Program-made: the position numbers and the translations under genes
Notes under the pieces: model-generated
What the model saw: only the letters and a program-made list of their open reading frames with translations
Databases searched by the model: none
Told to the model about the DNA's origin: nothing
Shown here: piece after piece, positions 43,982 through 53,224 of the stretch
Layout of the letters: each line of letters starts with the position of its first letter
Numbering within the stretch: the stretch's first letter is position 1
Assembly (NCBI RefSeq): GCF_943193095.1
Contig: NZ_CALPCV010000010.1
Location: 16,588-80,587, forward strand
DNA: 64,000 nt
Reading direction: 5' to 3'
Source of the DNA: Parasutterella muris
GTDB taxonomy: Bacteria > Pseudomonadota > Gammaproteobacteria > Burkholderiales > Burkholderiaceae_F

Positions 43982-44063
43982 ATGAATCTGACTAAAAATT
44001 TTATTGCTACGGCAGCTGACGGACTGTACAGTGACTCCGGCTCTAAAGGATTATATTTAAGAG
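43982..44063 (+). pseudogene. N-terminal remnant of a tyrosine integrase (arm-binding domain)
   Basis: The frame from ATG 43982 reads MNLTKNFIATAADGLYSDSG and then SKGLYLRE. This matches the start of phage and island integrases with the arm-type DNA-binding domain (Leu-Thr ... Asp-X-X-X-Lys-Gly-Leu-Tyr-Leu-Arg). After about 27 codons the resemblance stops. The frame runs on out of phase through terminase sequence to a stop at about 44125. Position right after a tRNA, and orientation, agree with an integrase. The rest of the gene, including the catalytic domain, is missing. Confidence 0.7.
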
Positions 44064-45395
44064 AAATGTCCGCACTGCGGCGAGTGGCAGACGCTGTCCT
44101 GGGAGAACGTCTCCTGGCAGCATGAGGAAGGCCGAAATCACGAAATCTTCGGCGACTCGTTGCCGGAAACTGCGGTCTATAACTGCCCGCACTGCGGCGT
44201 CCAGTGGTCGAATGAGCTGAAAAACCGCGCGGTCAAAAACGGAGAGTGGCGAGCGACCGCCGCCTTCACAGGCATTGCCGGCTTTTACATTAACGAGCTT
44301 TACAGCCCGTTTCCCGGATCGAGCCTGGCCGAAATCGCTAAAAAGTATTTGAGCGCTAAAGCGAAGCTCGATGCCGGAGACGACAGCTTTATGAAGAGCT
44401 TCGTCAATAACCAGCTCGGCCTTCCCTACGAATTCGCCAGTGACCTTCCAGACACTGCCGACCTGGCAGCACGCGCCGAGGATTATCCGGAGAAGACAAT
44501 ACCGGTCAACGGTGTGGTTTTGACTGCCGGAATCGACGTTCAGCACGACCGATTGGCCGTAATCATCCGCGCCTGGGGCGTCGGCGAGGAATCTTGGCTG
44601 GTTTGGTGGGGCGAAATTTACGGACAGACAATGGTTCCGGAGGCTGGTGCCTGGAAGGATTTGGATGCCCTGCTCCTTTCAGAGTTTCCGACTCCGAACG
44701 GCAGCAAGCTAAAAGTTCGAGCAGCTTCCATTGACTCGTCCGACGGCCAAACTTCTGACGCGGTTTACACGTTTGTCCGGAAAAGGAAACGCCGCGGCTT
44801 GATGGCGATCAAAGGATCTTCGGTCAACGATGATTCGAAGGAAATCTTCTCGACCCCGAGGGCTTCCGTTGATTTGAATTACAAACAGAAGGCTTCGAAG
44901 TTCGGCCTGCGTCCGTTCATTGTCGGAACCTCCAGAGCGAAAGACTTAATTCTTGGCGTGGACGCTAATGCCGGCCGCATCAAGCTCCAGGGCAAAGGCC
45001 CGGGGCGTATGCATTGGTACAAAGAGGTCCGTCCGGACTACTTTGAACAGTTGGTGAGCGAGGTAAAGGCTCCAGCCAGAAATTCCCGAAAAAGAGTCTG
45101 GCAAAAAAAGAGCTCGGTACGAAACGAGGCGCTGGACTGCGAGGTTTACGCGTTGCATGCAGCGCGCAGTTTGAAACTGCACATGTGGACCTCGGCCCGA
45201 TGGCTCCTTGAATTTCAGCAGCAGGCTCAGGAATCGCTCTCGTTTGAAGCAGAAACCGAGACGATACAGCAGCCGATTGAACAGCAGCCGGCACCTCAGC
45301 CGCTCCCGGAAGAAAAAACCAAACCTAAGCGTAAGCAACAAATGTTTGACGGCTATGACGAGCCGCCACCTTATTTTGGAGACAGTGAATGGTAA
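44061..45395 (+). pseudogene. GpA-type phage terminase large subunit, C-terminal (nuclease) part
   Basis: Reading back from the stop, the frame is open to a TAA at 44058-44060, directly at the junction with the integrase remnant. The first coding residues are EKCPHCGEWQTLSWENVSWQ, and a second CPHCG follows (NCPHCGVQWS), the paired zinc-ribbon motif in the middle of GpA terminases. The nuclease domain follows, with AGIDVQHDRLAVIIRAWG and the later NEALDCEVYALHAARS. The N-terminal ATPase domain (roughly 250 residues in full-length proteins) is absent, so DNA packaging should not work. A TTG at 44160 with no clear ribosome site is the first possible internal start. Confidence 0.85.
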
Positions 45396-45928
45396 GCATC
45401 ATTGCAGGCGATTCGCACACCTGGCGATTGCTTCCGGTTCGATATTTGAACCCGAAAGAGATTCCGAAAAACGCGGCATGGTCCGCGTTTTTCAATCCGG
45501 CCGAAGGTAAGGATCAGCCGGCCCTGCTGGTTGAAACGTCTGGTGATTTTATCGTGATCATCATGCCCCCGGGGGTGTCCGAAAATCTCTCCGGAAAGTC
45601 CGGGGATGTATTGCTTCAGGTGTCTGGGAAAAATCTCCGGAAAACTTTCTTGGTTGAAGAGGTTTCCATCGTTTCGCTGGAAAACAGTCGCCCGGCTTCA
45701 TTCAAGTCGAGGGCTCGCCAGTGCCTGGAGGCAGCTCAGCGCGCATTGGAAACCTATACAGGAACCAACGGGCATGTCAAAAGTTACACGATCGGCTCCC
45801 GTTCCATGACATTCAACTCCCCTCAGGAGCTGTTTGATCTCATCGAATATTGGAAAAAACAGGTTTTCCTTGAGGAATGCCGAGCCCGGGGCGTTGACCC
45901 GCATACTTTATTGGTTGAATTCAGATGA
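45389..45928 (+). CDS. Phage protein with a gpW-like head-tail joining C-terminal part
   Basis: A 179-residue protein whose ATG overlaps the terminase stop and whose stop overlaps the portal start (ATGA). The last about 65 residues (CLEAAQRALETYTGTNGHVK, then YTIGSRSMTFNSPQELFDLI) resemble lambda gpW, the head-tail joining protein encoded between terminase and portal. The first about 110 residues look like a beta-rich domain that I do not recognise. This would be a gpW-like domain carrying an extra N-terminal module. Position and the C-terminal pattern support the call; the N-terminal role is unknown. Confidence 0.6.
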   Translation: MVSIIAGDSHTWRLLPVRYLNPKEIPKNAAWSAFFNPAEGKDQPALLVETSGDFIVIIMPPGVSENLSGKSGDVLLQVSGKNLRKTFLVEEVSIVSLENSRPASFKSRARQCLEAAQRALETYTGTNGHVKSYTIGSRSMTFNSPQELFDLIEYWKKQVFLEECRARGVDPHTLLVEFR

Positions 45929-47406
45929 GTAAATCAAAGAAAAGAATCAAGAAAAATGGGCTTCGGTCATTTGAGTCTGCAAAAACCGGGCGATTAACAG
46001 CTGACTGGCTCAATGCCGGGGACACGACTCAGGACACTGAGTTGCGGGGTGATCTTAGAACGCTTCGAGCCCGCAGTCGCCAAATGATTCGTGACAATCC
46101 GCACGCCTTAAACCTGCGGCGAATGATCCAGAACAACGTCGTTGGCCAAGGCATTGGAATCCAGTGTCAAGTCCAAACGAAGGACGGGAAACCCGATCAA
46201 AAAACTAATGATCTGATTGAGGCCGCTTGGTATGAATGGTGCGAGGCAGACAACTGTCACGCCGCCGGCCGGCTGAATATGACTGAGATGATGAGGTTAA
46301 TCATCGGCTCGGTTTTCCAGGACGGTGAAATTCTTGTCCGGAAAATTCACGACGGCTTTGGCCGCTCTGATGTCCCGTTTTGCCTGGAGGTCATTGAGTC
46401 TGACCTTCTGGTCGATAACGAATGCACTTTAACTCCGAGCCAGCGCGGCAATACGGTGCGGTTGGGCGTTGAGGTAAACCAGTGGATGCGTCCGCAGGCC
46501 TATTGGTTTTGGCCAAATCATCCGGGCGACATCAATGTTTCCGCCTATACACAGAACCAACTGCTCTACATTCCGGCCGTTGACATCGTCCATTTGTATT
46601 TGGTCGAGCGATGGCCTCAAACCCGAGGAACGCCGTGGCTGCATTCTGTCCTGAAAAAACTTCGGGACATGGGCGGTTATGTCAATTCCGAAATCGTGGC
46701 AGCAAGGGCGGCAGCAAATATTGTCGGCTTTGTGCAGCGAGAGATTGTCGATGATGGTGATCTGGAAAACGACGGGAAACCGATCCCGAAATATCTCCGG
46801 TCCGAACCCGGAATGTTCCAGCGCCTGCTCCCGGGAGAAAAATTTGAAGGCTTTACGCCGTCTCGACCCAACTCAAACATCGATGCATTTATGCGTTACA
46901 TGCTGAGAGAAGTTGCCGCGGGCGTCGGGGTTTCCTACGAAACGTTGTCCCGCGATTATTCGCAGAGCAACTATTCCAGCTCCCGTCTCGCGTTGCTCGA
47001 TGATCGGGATCAATGGCGGGTGTTGCAGACGTGGCTGATTGAAAAATTCCTGAAGCCTATTTTCTGTGACTGGCTGGATCACGCCGTTTTGTCCGGGCGT
47101 CTGAATCTGCCCGGATATTTCGAAAACAAGGAACGTTATCAAACAGTCAGATTCAAACCTCGCGGTTGGTCATGGGTCGATCCGGCAAAAGAAGTTACTG
47201 CATATATCAATGCTCGGAACGCCGGCTTTATGTCTGATAGCGATGTCGTTGCCGCAATGGGCAACGGCCAAGACTTTGAAGACATTTGCAAGCAGCGGGC
47301 AAAGGATAAAGCCACTGCGGAATTTTACGGAGTAACAACAAACAGTCAGGTTTTGAAACAGCAAAAGGAGAGTACGGAGGATAAAAGTGACGAAAAAGAG
47401 GACTGA
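45925..47406 (+). CDS. Phage portal protein (lambda family)
   Basis: A 493-residue portal forming the dodecameric ring through which DNA enters the head and to which the tail attaches. The N-terminal LRARSRQMIRDNPHALNLRR followed by NNVVGQGIGIQ is characteristic of the lambda-type portal family, as are the later VFQDGEILVRK and GVSYETLSRDYSQSNYSS. The start overlaps the previous stop in ATGA and the end overlaps the protease-capsid start by 20 bases. The reading frame is complete. Confidence 0.93.
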   Translation: MSKSKKRIKKNGLRSFESAKTGRLTADWLNAGDTTQDTELRGDLRTLRARSRQMIRDNPHALNLRRMIQNNVVGQGIGIQCQVQTKDGKPDQKTNDLIEAAWYEWCEADNCHAAGRLNMTEMMRLIIGSVFQDGEILVRKIHDGFGRSDVPFCLEVIESDLLVDNECTLTPSQRGNTVRLGVEVNQWMRPQAYWFWPNHPGDINVSAYTQNQLLYIPAVDIVHLYLVERWPQTRGTPWLHSVLKKLRDMGGYVNSEIVAARAAANIVGFVQREIVDDGDLENDGKPIPKYLRSEPGMFQRLLPGEKFEGFTPSRPNSNIDAFMRYMLREVAAGVGVSYETLSRDYSQSNYSSSRLALLDDRDQWRVLQTWLIEKFLKPIFCDWLDHAVLSGRLNLPGYFENKERYQTVRFKPRGWSWVDPAKEVTAYINARNAGFMSDSDVVAAMGNGQDFEDICKQRAKDKATAEFYGVTTNSQVLKQQKESTEDKSDEKED

Positions 47407-49327
47407 GTTGACTGCGGACCAGCTTCGCGGACAAGTGCGTTCTGCAGTATTTGAACGTTCGGAGGATCAGAATTCGAGTGTGATTAGATTCCCGGTTGCA
47501 TCCGATACGCCGATTCAACGGTGGTACGGACAAGAAATTCTGAGCCACAAGCCTGGTGCCATGGTTATGGGGGAGCGACAAAAAACGCTTCCCCTTCTTT
47601 TTAACCATGACCGCAATAAGTTAATCGGCATTGTCGAGAAACTCGATCAGGATGAACACAGGACCTATGCAACGGTCCGTTTTTCTTCTTCAGAGGACGG
47701 GCAAAAGGCTAAGGCGATGGTTGACGAACGAGTTCTCGTTAACTGCTCGTTCCAATACGAAATCAGAGATTACGACGAAATTCGTGGAGAAAACCGTGAG
47801 GACGATCAGATTATCGCGACCTCATGGGAAATCTTTGAGGTTTCCCTTGTAACTATTCCCGCCGATTCGAACGTCGGCGTTTACAGACATTTTGAAACCA
47901 ACTTAAAGGAAAAAAAGATGGCAACTAGAGACCAAGAAAATTCTGAAAACACTGTTAATGATTCCGAGCAACAGGTCAGAGAAAATGTTCGCGAAGCAGC
48001 GATCACAGAGGCCCGTCGCGTGGAGGCAGAACGCGAACAGGTTCGCAAGGCTGAACGCCAGCGCATTGAGAATATTTATTCTCTCTGCCGCCAGTTCAAT
48101 ATCGAGGACTCCGAACGCGAAAACATGATCCGCTCCAATGAGTCCATCGAAAATATTCGCTCACATGTTTTAGATCTTCTCGGCAATCGTTCCGCCGCCC
48201 CGGTCGGAGCCGCTTCCAGAGGAATCTCCGAAGACATCGGTCTGACAGCCACAGAAAGAAGCAATTTCAGCCTGGTCCGTGCATTGAATGCAGCAATGAC
48301 TGGCGACTGGAGTAAGGCGGGATTTGAACGCGAAGTTTCTCAAACGCTTGCAAAACGCAGCGGCCGCGAAACAAGCGGCTTTTTCATGCCCAGCGACATC
48401 ACAATGCAGCGTGATACCACGCGCGGATATGTAGTTGGTCAGGCCACGCAGGGCGGGAACCTTGTTGAAAATGAGCTTCGAACTGGATCTTTCATTGATC
48501 TTCTTCGAGCAAAAGCAATGGTTACTCGTATGGGCGCGACCGTAATTTCCGGCCTTGTCGGAAACGTTGAAATTCCTAGACAAACCGGAGCATCGACTAC
48601 ATATTGGCTGGCTGAAAACGGAAAGCCGACAGAAAGCAACGCGGTGTTTGATAAGGTTGCTCTGAAACCAAAAACAATCGGTGCGATTTCTTCTGTTTCT
48701 AGAAATCTGCTGCTCCAATCCAGCATGAATGTTGAGGCTTTTGTCCGTAATGAGCTGGCTGTTTCTTTGGCTCTTGGCATTGACCTTGCTGCTCTCTGTG
48801 GCTCTGGAACAAACAATGAGCCTACCGGCATCGCGAATGTGCCGGGAATTTGCACAGTTGAGGGCAGTGAAAACGGCGCAGCTCTGACATTTGATCATCT
48901 CATCGATATGGAAACTCAGGTTGCCACTGAAAATGCTGACGTCACAAATATGTACTACCTGTGCAACGCAGCCACAATCGGCTTTTTGAAGAAGATTAAG
49001 AACTCTTCCGGCGATTACATCTGGAAACCTATCACTGAGGCGGTTCGTAATGGTTTCCCGGGTGAGGTCAACGGTTATGCTGTTGGCCGCTCTAATCAAG
49101 TTCGCGGTGGACTGACAAAAGGCACTGCAACAACCTGTAATGAAATTTACTTTGGCAACTGGGCCGACCTTCTCGTTGGCGAGTGGGGTTTCCTCGAAAT
49201 CGACGTCAATCGCTACGGCGATTCCTGGAAATCTGGCGGCGTTGAAATCCGCGCATTGCAGTCAATCGACATTGCAGTCCGCCACCCGAAGAGTTTCTGC
49301 CTCTTCTCCGACGCTCTTCTGAGCTAA
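47387..49327 (+). CDS. Fused prohead protease and HK97-type major capsid protein
   Basis: A 646-residue polyprotein. Residues about 15-170 form an HK97-type (S78) prohead protease, with probable catalytic His74 (LLFNHDRN), Ser121 (LVNCSFQYE) and a glutamate at 148-151 (WEIFEVSLVTIPAD). A charged, coiled-coil scaffold-like delta region covers about 180-275. The HK97-fold capsid follows, with GGNLVENELRTGSFIDLLR and the late IAVRHPKSFCLF. The GTG start has GGAGG 6 nt upstream. ATG 47918 (Met178), preceded by AAGGA, could start a separate scaffold-capsid chain within the same frame. Confidence 0.92.
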   Translation: MTKKRTELTADQLRGQVRSAVFERSEDQNSSVIRFPVASDTPIQRWYGQEILSHKPGAMVMGERQKTLPLLFNHDRNKLIGIVEKLDQDEHRTYATVRFSSSEDGQKAKAMVDERVLVNCSFQYEIRDYDEIRGENREDDQIIATSWEIFEVSLVTIPADSNVGVYRHFETNLKEKKMATRDQENSENTVNDSEQQVRENVREAAITEARRVEAEREQVRKAERQRIENIYSLCRQFNIEDSERENMIRSNESIENIRSHVLDLLGNRSAAPVGAASRGISEDIGLTATERSNFSLVRALNAAMTGDWSKAGFEREVSQTLAKRSGRETSGFFMPSDITMQRDTTRGYVVGQATQGGNLVENELRTGSFIDLLRAKAMVTRMGATVISGLVGNVEIPRQTGASTTYWLAENGKPTESNAVFDKVALKPKTIGAISSVSRNLLLQSSMNVEAFVRNELAVSLALGIDLAALCGSGTNNEPTGIANVPGICTVEGSENGAALTFDHLIDMETQVATENADVTNMYYLCNAATIGFLKKIKNSSGDYIWKPITEAVRNGFPGEVNGYAVGRSNQVRGGLTKGTATTCNEIYFGNWADLLVGEWGFLEIDVNRYGDSWKSGGVEIRALQSIDIAVRHPKSFCLFSDALLS

Positions 49328-49333
49328 TTCTTG

Positions 49334-49353
49334 AGGGGCTCGGGCCCCTTTTT
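49334..49353 (+). terminator. Hairpin terminator after the capsid gene
   Basis: AGGGGC-TCGG-GCCCCT is followed by TTTT. It lies between the capsid gene and the next tail-side gene and may lower transcription of downstream genes. Confidence 0.75.
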
Positions 49354-49368
49354 CTTTGGAGAAACTCT

Positions 49369-49572
49369 ATGAAATGCATTGTCAGACCCCAGTTTTATTT
49401 ACATCACGAAGGCAAAGTTTTTTGCCCCGGGGAACTGGTCGATTGGCCCTCTGATAAACCACTGCCGGCTCCGTTAGAAAGAGCAACTCAGAAGAAATCG
49501 AAGGTCAAGGCCACTCCTCAGCCGATTGAATCTGATGAGTCTTTGGAGACGGAGCAGTCTGAAGATGAGTAA
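49369..49572 (+). CDS. Small phage protein of unknown function
   Basis: A 67-residue protein after the capsid terminator, with GGAG 7 nt before the ATG. The N-terminal half (MKCIVRPQFYLHHEGKVFCP) looks like a small beta-rich fold and the last 25 residues are acidic (Glu/Asp/Ser). Position between capsid and head-tail connectors is usual for small decoration or connector proteins. I do not recognise the family. Confidence 0.65.
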   Translation: MKCIVRPQFYLHHEGKVFCPGELVDWPSDKPLPAPLERATQKKSKVKATPQPIESDESLETEQSEDE

Positions 49573-49879
49573 CTATGACTCAATGTTTGCTGCTGATATT
49601 GAGATTTTCCTCGGCACTTTTGGGAGGGAACGTCGAATCGGCTCTCGAATCGCTCGATGTGTGATTGACAGGGATCTGGAGATTCAGAATGCCGGACGGG
49701 TATCCGAGCCGTTTTACGGGTTGAGTTCAAATCAAATTAGGATTTACGCCCGGATCGGTGACGTTGACACGCCTGAGGTGAATCAGACACTGTCAGTGGA
49801 CGGAACGTTCCACCGTGTCGCGTCAGTGTCCGATGAACACGGCATGCTCGTGATTACATGCGAGGAAAACAACGAATGA
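49565..49879 (+). CDS. Phage head-tail connector-like protein
   Basis: A 104-residue protein starting at ATG 49565, which overlaps the previous stop. An upstream in-frame start at 49526 lies inside the previous gene and has no ribosome site. It is beta-rich, with the SLDGTFHRVASVSDEHGML-like ending (here VDGTFHRVASVSDEHGML) often seen in small tail attachment proteins. It lies directly before a gpZ-like gene, as head-tail joining proteins do. The call rests mainly on position. Confidence 0.55.
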   Translation: MSNYDSMFAADIEIFLGTFGRERRIGSRIARCVIDRDLEIQNAGRVSEPFYGLSSNQIRIYARIGDVDTPEVNQTLSVDGTFHRVASVSDEHGMLVITCEENNE

Positions 49880-50412
49880 GTTCTAATTCGTTTGCTCAGG
49901 CTCAACGGATACTCAAACGCGCATCCAGCCTCATCCAGCGAGCGTCGTTTGCGGCAATGGGGCGAGCAATGTCTCATGCTAAGACGGTGCTAGGCAAAGA
50001 GATACGAACTGAATATGCGATTAAGGCACGACGAGCTCGATCTGCGATTACGGCAAAACGAGTCAAGACCTCTGGTTCGACTCAAGCGGAAATTTTGGTT
50101 AGAGGCGGGAATCTCCTGGCCAGCGAGTTTTCTCTGAGACCAAAAACCGACACAACGGGCGGACGACGTAAAGCCGTCAGGCTGGGCATTCGAAAAGGCG
50201 GCGTGCAGCGCATCGATCGAGGTTTTGTCAGCAGAGGAGTTTTGCTGCGCAGAAAAGGATTCAGCTCATATCCGATAGAGCCAGTGTTCGGGCCTGCTGT
50301 TCCCGGCATGGCTGCTAATGAACGTGTGGTTGACGCAGTCCAGTCCGATTTCAAAGAAACCTACGAGAGACGATTAGAGCATGAAATTTCTCGACTAATG
50401 AATAAGAGGTGA
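49876..50412 (+). CDS. Minor tail protein Z-like (tail completion/neck) protein
   Basis: A 178-residue basic protein starting at ATG 49876, overlapping the previous stop by 4 bases. Helical segments rich in Ala, Arg and Lys (KEIRTEYAIKARRARSAI) and the PIEPVFGPAVPGMAANE stretch near the end match the lambda gpZ-type family, which completes the tail end at the neck. The ending with a predicted long helix also agrees. The earlier in-frame ATG at 49858 lies inside the previous gene. Confidence 0.75.
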   Translation: MSSNSFAQAQRILKRASSLIQRASFAAMGRAMSHAKTVLGKEIRTEYAIKARRARSAITAKRVKTSGSTQAEILVRGGNLLASEFSLRPKTDTTGGRRKAVRLGIRKGGVQRIDRGFVSRGVLLRRKGFSSYPIEPVFGPAVPGMAANERVVDAVQSDFKETYERRLEHEISRLMNKR

Positions 50413-50945
50413 TAGTGGAATTAAATTTATGTGACTGCCTGAGGGTATTTCTGGCATCTCGGATGACTGACGTCGTTTTGCCGACGCGCGGTTCGAATAT
50501 CGAAACTCCAGGGGAATCTCGGCAATTGAAATTCATTGACTCGTATCTACCGATCAAGAATAACAATTCAGATGATCCCTACCCGTTTGTTATGGTTCGC
50601 GCTGATTCGTCTGTTGCCGAATCGGAGAAATTGCAGATTGTTGTCTCAATCATTGTTGGCACATTCGCTGCGGATTCCGTTGGTTTTCGGGATGCGCTTA
50701 ATGTGTGCAGCAGAATCCGAAACGAGATCCTGCCATTCACCCAGACTCCGCTGGATCAAAAATTTCATCTGCTCCCAAAAATCGAATGGGATACGTTAAC
50801 TGACGATCAGCCCTGGCCGTATTGGCAAATGGGTCTAAAAACCACATGGGCTATTGATTTTCCGATAAACAAAACAGGAGGCCTGCCTAATACCGACGGT
50901 CTCGATGATTACAACGAGAAACTGAAGAAGGCACTTTATGGCTAA
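50409..50945 (+). CDS. Phage tail terminator-like protein (uncharacterised)
   Basis: A 178-residue protein between the gpZ-like gene and the sheath. GTG 50409 overlaps the previous stop; GTG 50415 would be two codons shorter and is also 4-5 nt from an AGAGG site. The strand/helix pattern around PYPFVMVRADSS, VSIIVGTFAADSVGFRDA and PYWQMGLKTTWAIDFP resembles phage proteins encoded just before sheath genes. I do not recognise a named family with certainty. Confidence 0.55.
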   Translation: MIVELNLCDCLRVFLASRMTDVVLPTRGSNIETPGESRQLKFIDSYLPIKNNNSDDPYPFVMVRADSSVAESEKLQIVVSIIVGTFAADSVGFRDALNVCSRIRNEILPFTQTPLDQKFHLLPKIEWDTLTDDQPWPYWQMGLKTTWAIDFPINKTGGLPNTDGLDDYNEKLKKALYG

Positions 50946-51162
50946 AGCAAAAATTTACGTCGGTCCACGTCTGCCAGGCTTGAACCGATTTTCTGTGTTT
51001 GAAGGCGGTTCGATACCGCCGCATATAAAAACGATGATCGAAAAGAGGCCCGCAATTGCAGGCCTCATTGTTTATGTCGACGAATTAGCTCAGGCGCGTC
51101 TGGACATTCAAAAAACCGGTCATCCCCTCAACGTTTTCTATAAAAAGATTTTAAAGGAGTGA
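50938..51162 (+). CDS. Small phage protein upstream of the sheath gene
   Basis: A 74-residue protein overlapping the previous gene by 8 bases. It is a mixed alpha/beta small protein with no recognised motif. Mu-like phages encode a similar-sized protein of unknown role before their sheath gene. Two strong hairpins lie inside the coding sequence, at 51004-51020 and 51045-51066, the second with A and T flanks like a terminator. They may tune expression of the sheath gene just downstream. Confidence 0.6.
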   Translation: MAKAKIYVGPRLPGLNRFSVFEGGSIPPHIKTMIEKRPAIAGLIVYVDELAQARLDIQKTGHPLNVFYKKILKE

Positions 51163-51166
51163 TTAA

Positions 51167-52657
51167 ATGGCATATATGCATCGTGTGCACAGCTCTGAGG
51201 TAGCAAGCAGCGTTCTGCCTGTTGTCGCAGTTCCAAGCGCCATTCCATTCATTGTTGGAACGGCCCCTGTCAACATGACAGACGGCGGTTCTAATCAGGT
51301 GAAATATGTTCAAAACTATTCAGAGGCATTCGCCGCATTCGGATATGTTCCGCCTAAGGAGGATGCATCCTCCGGACTGAAAAAATATGAATACTCAATT
51401 TCTGAATTCATGTTCTCTCAGTTCCAGTTGTTCGGAGTGGGTCCTGCGGTCATTGTGAACGTGCTGGATCCTGCCAAACATAAAACTCAGGCAGCGACAA
51501 CAACAGTCACGTTGGACACAAAAACAGCATCTGCAACTGTACCGGAAACCGGCATTCTGCTCGATTCGGTTGTTCTCAGCGGCACAGACAATTCATTGAC
51601 GGTCGACGAGGATTATCTGCTCGCATTTGATGACATTGGCCAGTTGGTTATCACCTCATTGAAGAACCAAGATGGCGATTTCAGATGTCCAACCGGCACA
51701 GCGATCACATTTTCTGCCGATAAATGCGATCCATCTCAGGTCACAGCCGATGACATCATCGGTGGCGTTTCCATGGTAAACGACGTCGAAATCAAGAAGG
51801 GATTAGAGCTGATTGAGGATGTATTCCCGTTGTTTGGAATCGTTCCAGGCATTCTGATTGCTCCGGGATTTGCCAACAATTCAACTGTTGCGACTGTGAT
51901 GGCAGCTAAAGCGGCCAGCATCAACGAGGTATTTCGAGCGATTTCTATTTGCGACATTCCGACTGAGGCAGTTAAATCCTATTCGGAGGCGTCTAACTGG
52001 AAAAACGAAAACAACATTGTCAACTCAGCTCAAATCCTGTGCTGGCCGATGTTGCAGCAGGACTCCGTGTTGTATCACATGTCGACCCAGTTGGTCGGGC
52101 TGATGGGACAGGTCGATGAGAACAACGGTGGAATTCCCTATGAATCACCGTCCAACAAAACGTTCAGCGCGACAGGTATGACGCTAGCTGATGGAACTGA
52201 AATCCCGCTCAGCCTGCCGAATGCAGAATACTTAAACGGACAGGGCATCGTAACAGGACTTAATTTTATCGGCGGCCTGAGAGCGTTCGGAAACAGAACG
52301 GCCTGTTATCCGGCAAATACAGATCCAAAAGATGCATTCATCCCAATCCGGAGAATATTCTGCTACATCACGAACACCGTGGTGCAAACCTGCTGGCCGC
52401 GTTTGGACAAACCGCTCAATCGTCGCCAGATCCAGACGATCACCAACACAATTCAGGTCTGGCTCAACGGTTTGGTTGCACGCGAATACCTGATTGCTGG
52501 CAGGATCGAGTTCCGAGAGGACGAAAATACAATCTCAGATCTCTCCGACGGAATTTCAAAATTCCACGTCACGATCACGCCGCCCTCTCCCAACAGAGAA
52601 ATTGAATTTATCCTCGAATATGATGCGAGCGCCTTATCCGCGCTCTTCGCAGCCTAA
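51167..52657 (+). CDS. Contractile tail sheath protein
   Basis: A 496-residue sheath subunit of the P2 FI/Mu L family. It begins MHRVHSSEVASSVLPV (a conserved N-terminal strand used for subunit linking). It contains GVSMVNDVEIKKGLELIEDVFPLFGIVPGILIAPGFA-type core segments, here IEDVFPLFGIVPGILIAPGF, and ends with the linking C-terminal strand after ITPPSPNREIEFILEYD. Strong ribosome site AAAGGAG. Its presence shows a contractile (myovirus-type) tail. Confidence 0.92.
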   Translation: MAYMHRVHSSEVASSVLPVVAVPSAIPFIVGTAPVNMTDGGSNQVKYVQNYSEAFAAFGYVPPKEDASSGLKKYEYSISEFMFSQFQLFGVGPAVIVNVLDPAKHKTQAATTTVTLDTKTASATVPETGILLDSVVLSGTDNSLTVDEDYLLAFDDIGQLVITSLKNQDGDFRCPTGTAITFSADKCDPSQVTADDIIGGVSMVNDVEIKKGLELIEDVFPLFGIVPGILIAPGFANNSTVATVMAAKAASINEVFRAISICDIPTEAVKSYSEASNWKNENNIVNSAQILCWPMLQQDSVLYHMSTQLVGLMGQVDENNGGIPYESPSNKTFSATGMTLADGTEIPLSLPNAEYLNGQGIVTGLNFIGGLRAFGNRTACYPANTDPKDAFIPIRRIFCYITNTVVQTCWPRLDKPLNRRQIQTITNTIQVWLNGLVAREYLIAGRIEFREDENTISDLSDGISKFHVTITPPSPNREIEFILEYDASALSALFAA

Positions 52658-52669
52658 AAGGAGGCGCCA

Positions 52670-53212
52670 ATGACAGAAAATAATGGTGCAAACTACATTC
52701 CTGACCGCACAATCAATTTCAACGTAACTGCTGATGAGGGGAATGTTTTCCTCGGCATCGGCACTGTGGACATGCCTGAAATCCAGAGGATGACTGACAC
52801 CCTCTCCGGTTCCGGTATCGCAGGCGAGGTTGAAACAACGATCCCGGGCCACTTCCAGTCGATGGAAACCACAATCAATTGGTCCAGTCTAACCCGCGAA
52901 GCATTTAATTTGCTCAAAGAAGGTCCTGTCAGTCTGACCCTGAGACTGGCACAGAACGAGATCAATGCGTCTGGAGACAGTAATCAAGTCAAGGCTGTGC
53001 GGATTCACCTACGCGGTCTGGTTAAAACTTCCGCTCTCGGGTCTGCAGAGGTGAACGCAAAGACGGAACAAACAACCGTTGTTGAGACAACATACCTCAG
53101 AGTTTTTATCAATGATGAGGAAACGCTTGAAATTGACAAGCTCAACATGATTTTTAAGGTTGGCGGTACAGATCAGATGGGCAACGTAAGGAAAGCCCTG
53201 GGAATGAATTAA
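52670..53212 (+). CDS. Tail tube protein (P2 FII type)
   Basis: A 180-residue protein forming the inner tube under the sheath. The PDRTINFNVTADEGNVFLGI start, the GIAGEVETTIPGHFQSMETT centre and the GGTDQMGNVRKALGMN end fit the P2 FII family. A strong AAGGAGG site lies before the ATG, in line with high expression. It follows the sheath by 12 bp. Confidence 0.92.
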   Translation: MTENNGANYIPDRTINFNVTADEGNVFLGIGTVDMPEIQRMTDTLSGSGIAGEVETTIPGHFQSMETTINWSSLTREAFNLLKEGPVSLTLRLAQNEINASGDSNQVKAVRIHLRGLVKTSALGSAEVNAKTEQTTVVETTYLRVFINDEETLEIDKLNMIFKVGGTDQMGNVRKALGMN

Positions 53213-53224
53213 ACAGGAGACAAA

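Noticed and set aside
45567..45576. CCCCCGGGGG palindrome
   Set aside because: Short, inside a coding region, with no T tract or partner repeat; likely chance.
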